The notes beneath the pieces are model-generated. The model was not told where the DNA came from. It saw nothing but the letters and a program-made list of their open reading frames with translations, and ran no database searches. From positions 1 through 5,739 of the forward strand of contig JAUIKP010000241.1 in the NCBI GenBank assembly GCA_030430725.1: DNA of 5,739 nucleotides, read 5' to 3'. Each line of letters opens with the position of its first letter. The first letter of the stretch is position 1. The position numbers and the translations under genes were made by a program. Below, one piece after another: positions 5,595-5,739 of this stretch. The stretch is from Nitrospiria bacterium (GTDB lineage: Bacteria > Nitrospirota > Nitrospiria > Nitrospirales > UBA8639).

Positions 5595-5739
5595 ATGAGC
5601 TACACATACACAGGAAAGCAAAAGTCCCAACACCGAAAAACTACATCGTATGATTGCATTTATTGCCCATTAAAAAAATCTGTTTTCTGGCCGCTGCTGT
5701 TGTTACTTTTTCTGTTCAGTCCTTTCATCTTTTCTTCTG
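5595..5739 (+). CDS. N-terminus of a probable exported or membrane-anchored protein, cut by window edge
   Basis: From ATG at 5595 the plus frame stays open to the window edge (48 codons). The N-terminus is polar and basic (MSYTYTGKQKSQHRK), holds a CIYC pair (21-24), then KKS followed by a strongly hydrophobic run, VFWPLLLLLLFLFSPFIFSS (30-49), the form of a signal peptide or an N-terminal membrane anchor. No good ribosome binding site is visible before the ATG, so the true start could be another codon closer to the hydrophobic run. The family cannot be told from this piece. The main alternative is a chance open frame, but the Lys-Lys plus Leu-rich layout argues for a real export signal. Confidence 0.45.
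   Translation, partial: MSYTYTGKQKSQHRKTTSYDCIYCPLKKSVFWPLLLLLFLFSPFIFSS

Noticed and set aside
1..5739. CRISPR array, tRNA, rRNA or insertion sequence
   Set aside because: No regularly spaced repeats, cloverleaf, rRNA-like stretch, transposase motif or terminal inverted repeats were seen by reading.

Overview
The window looks like bacterial chromosome from an organism with [NiFe] hydrogenase maturation and exported copper proteins. A Nitrospirota-like source is only a guess, based on the pairing of hydrogenase accessory genes with small cupredoxins and on base composition. It falls into two halves. Positions 1 to about 2700 are gene-dense, all on the minus strand and visibly richer in G+C. 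From about 2860 to the end the DNA is A+T-richer, with small genes separated by long spacers.

Left half (minus strand): a nearly complete hypF (hydrogenase carbamoyltransferase maturation factor) runs off the left edge with its last residues missing. It starts inside the stop codon of a short gene with two NHL (beta-propeller) repeats, an ATGA overlap that implies translational coupling. The NHL gene is far shorter than a whole propeller. A second coding-like frame without an obvious start overlaps its 5' end, so this looks like the worn edge of a hydrogenase gene cluster whose other hyp genes may lie left of the window.

Middle (about 2707 to 3415): roughly 700 bases with no convincing gene. 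It holds the 59-codon coding-like remnant, a GC-rich island of about 100 bp with mutually pairing arms, and a good -10 box ahead of the next gene.

Right half: a plus-strand exported type-1 copper protein with an amicyanin-like ligand loop (3416-3865). Convergent with it, on the minus strand, are a small Cys/His-rich cytoplasmic protein (4716-4985) and an exported cupredoxin-like protein with a CuA-like Cys-x3-Cys motif (4144-4599), closed by a strong Rho-independent terminator. The last stretch is mostly spacer. At the right edge an open frame on the plus strand begins with a hydrophobic signal or anchor segment and leaves the window.

Functional reading: HypF supplies the cyanide ligands of the hydrogenase active site. 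The two cupredoxin-like proteins would act outside the cytoplasmic membrane in electron transfer or copper handling, with the Cys/His-rich protein as a possible cytoplasmic metal-binding companion. A functional link between the two halves is not shown by the sequence.
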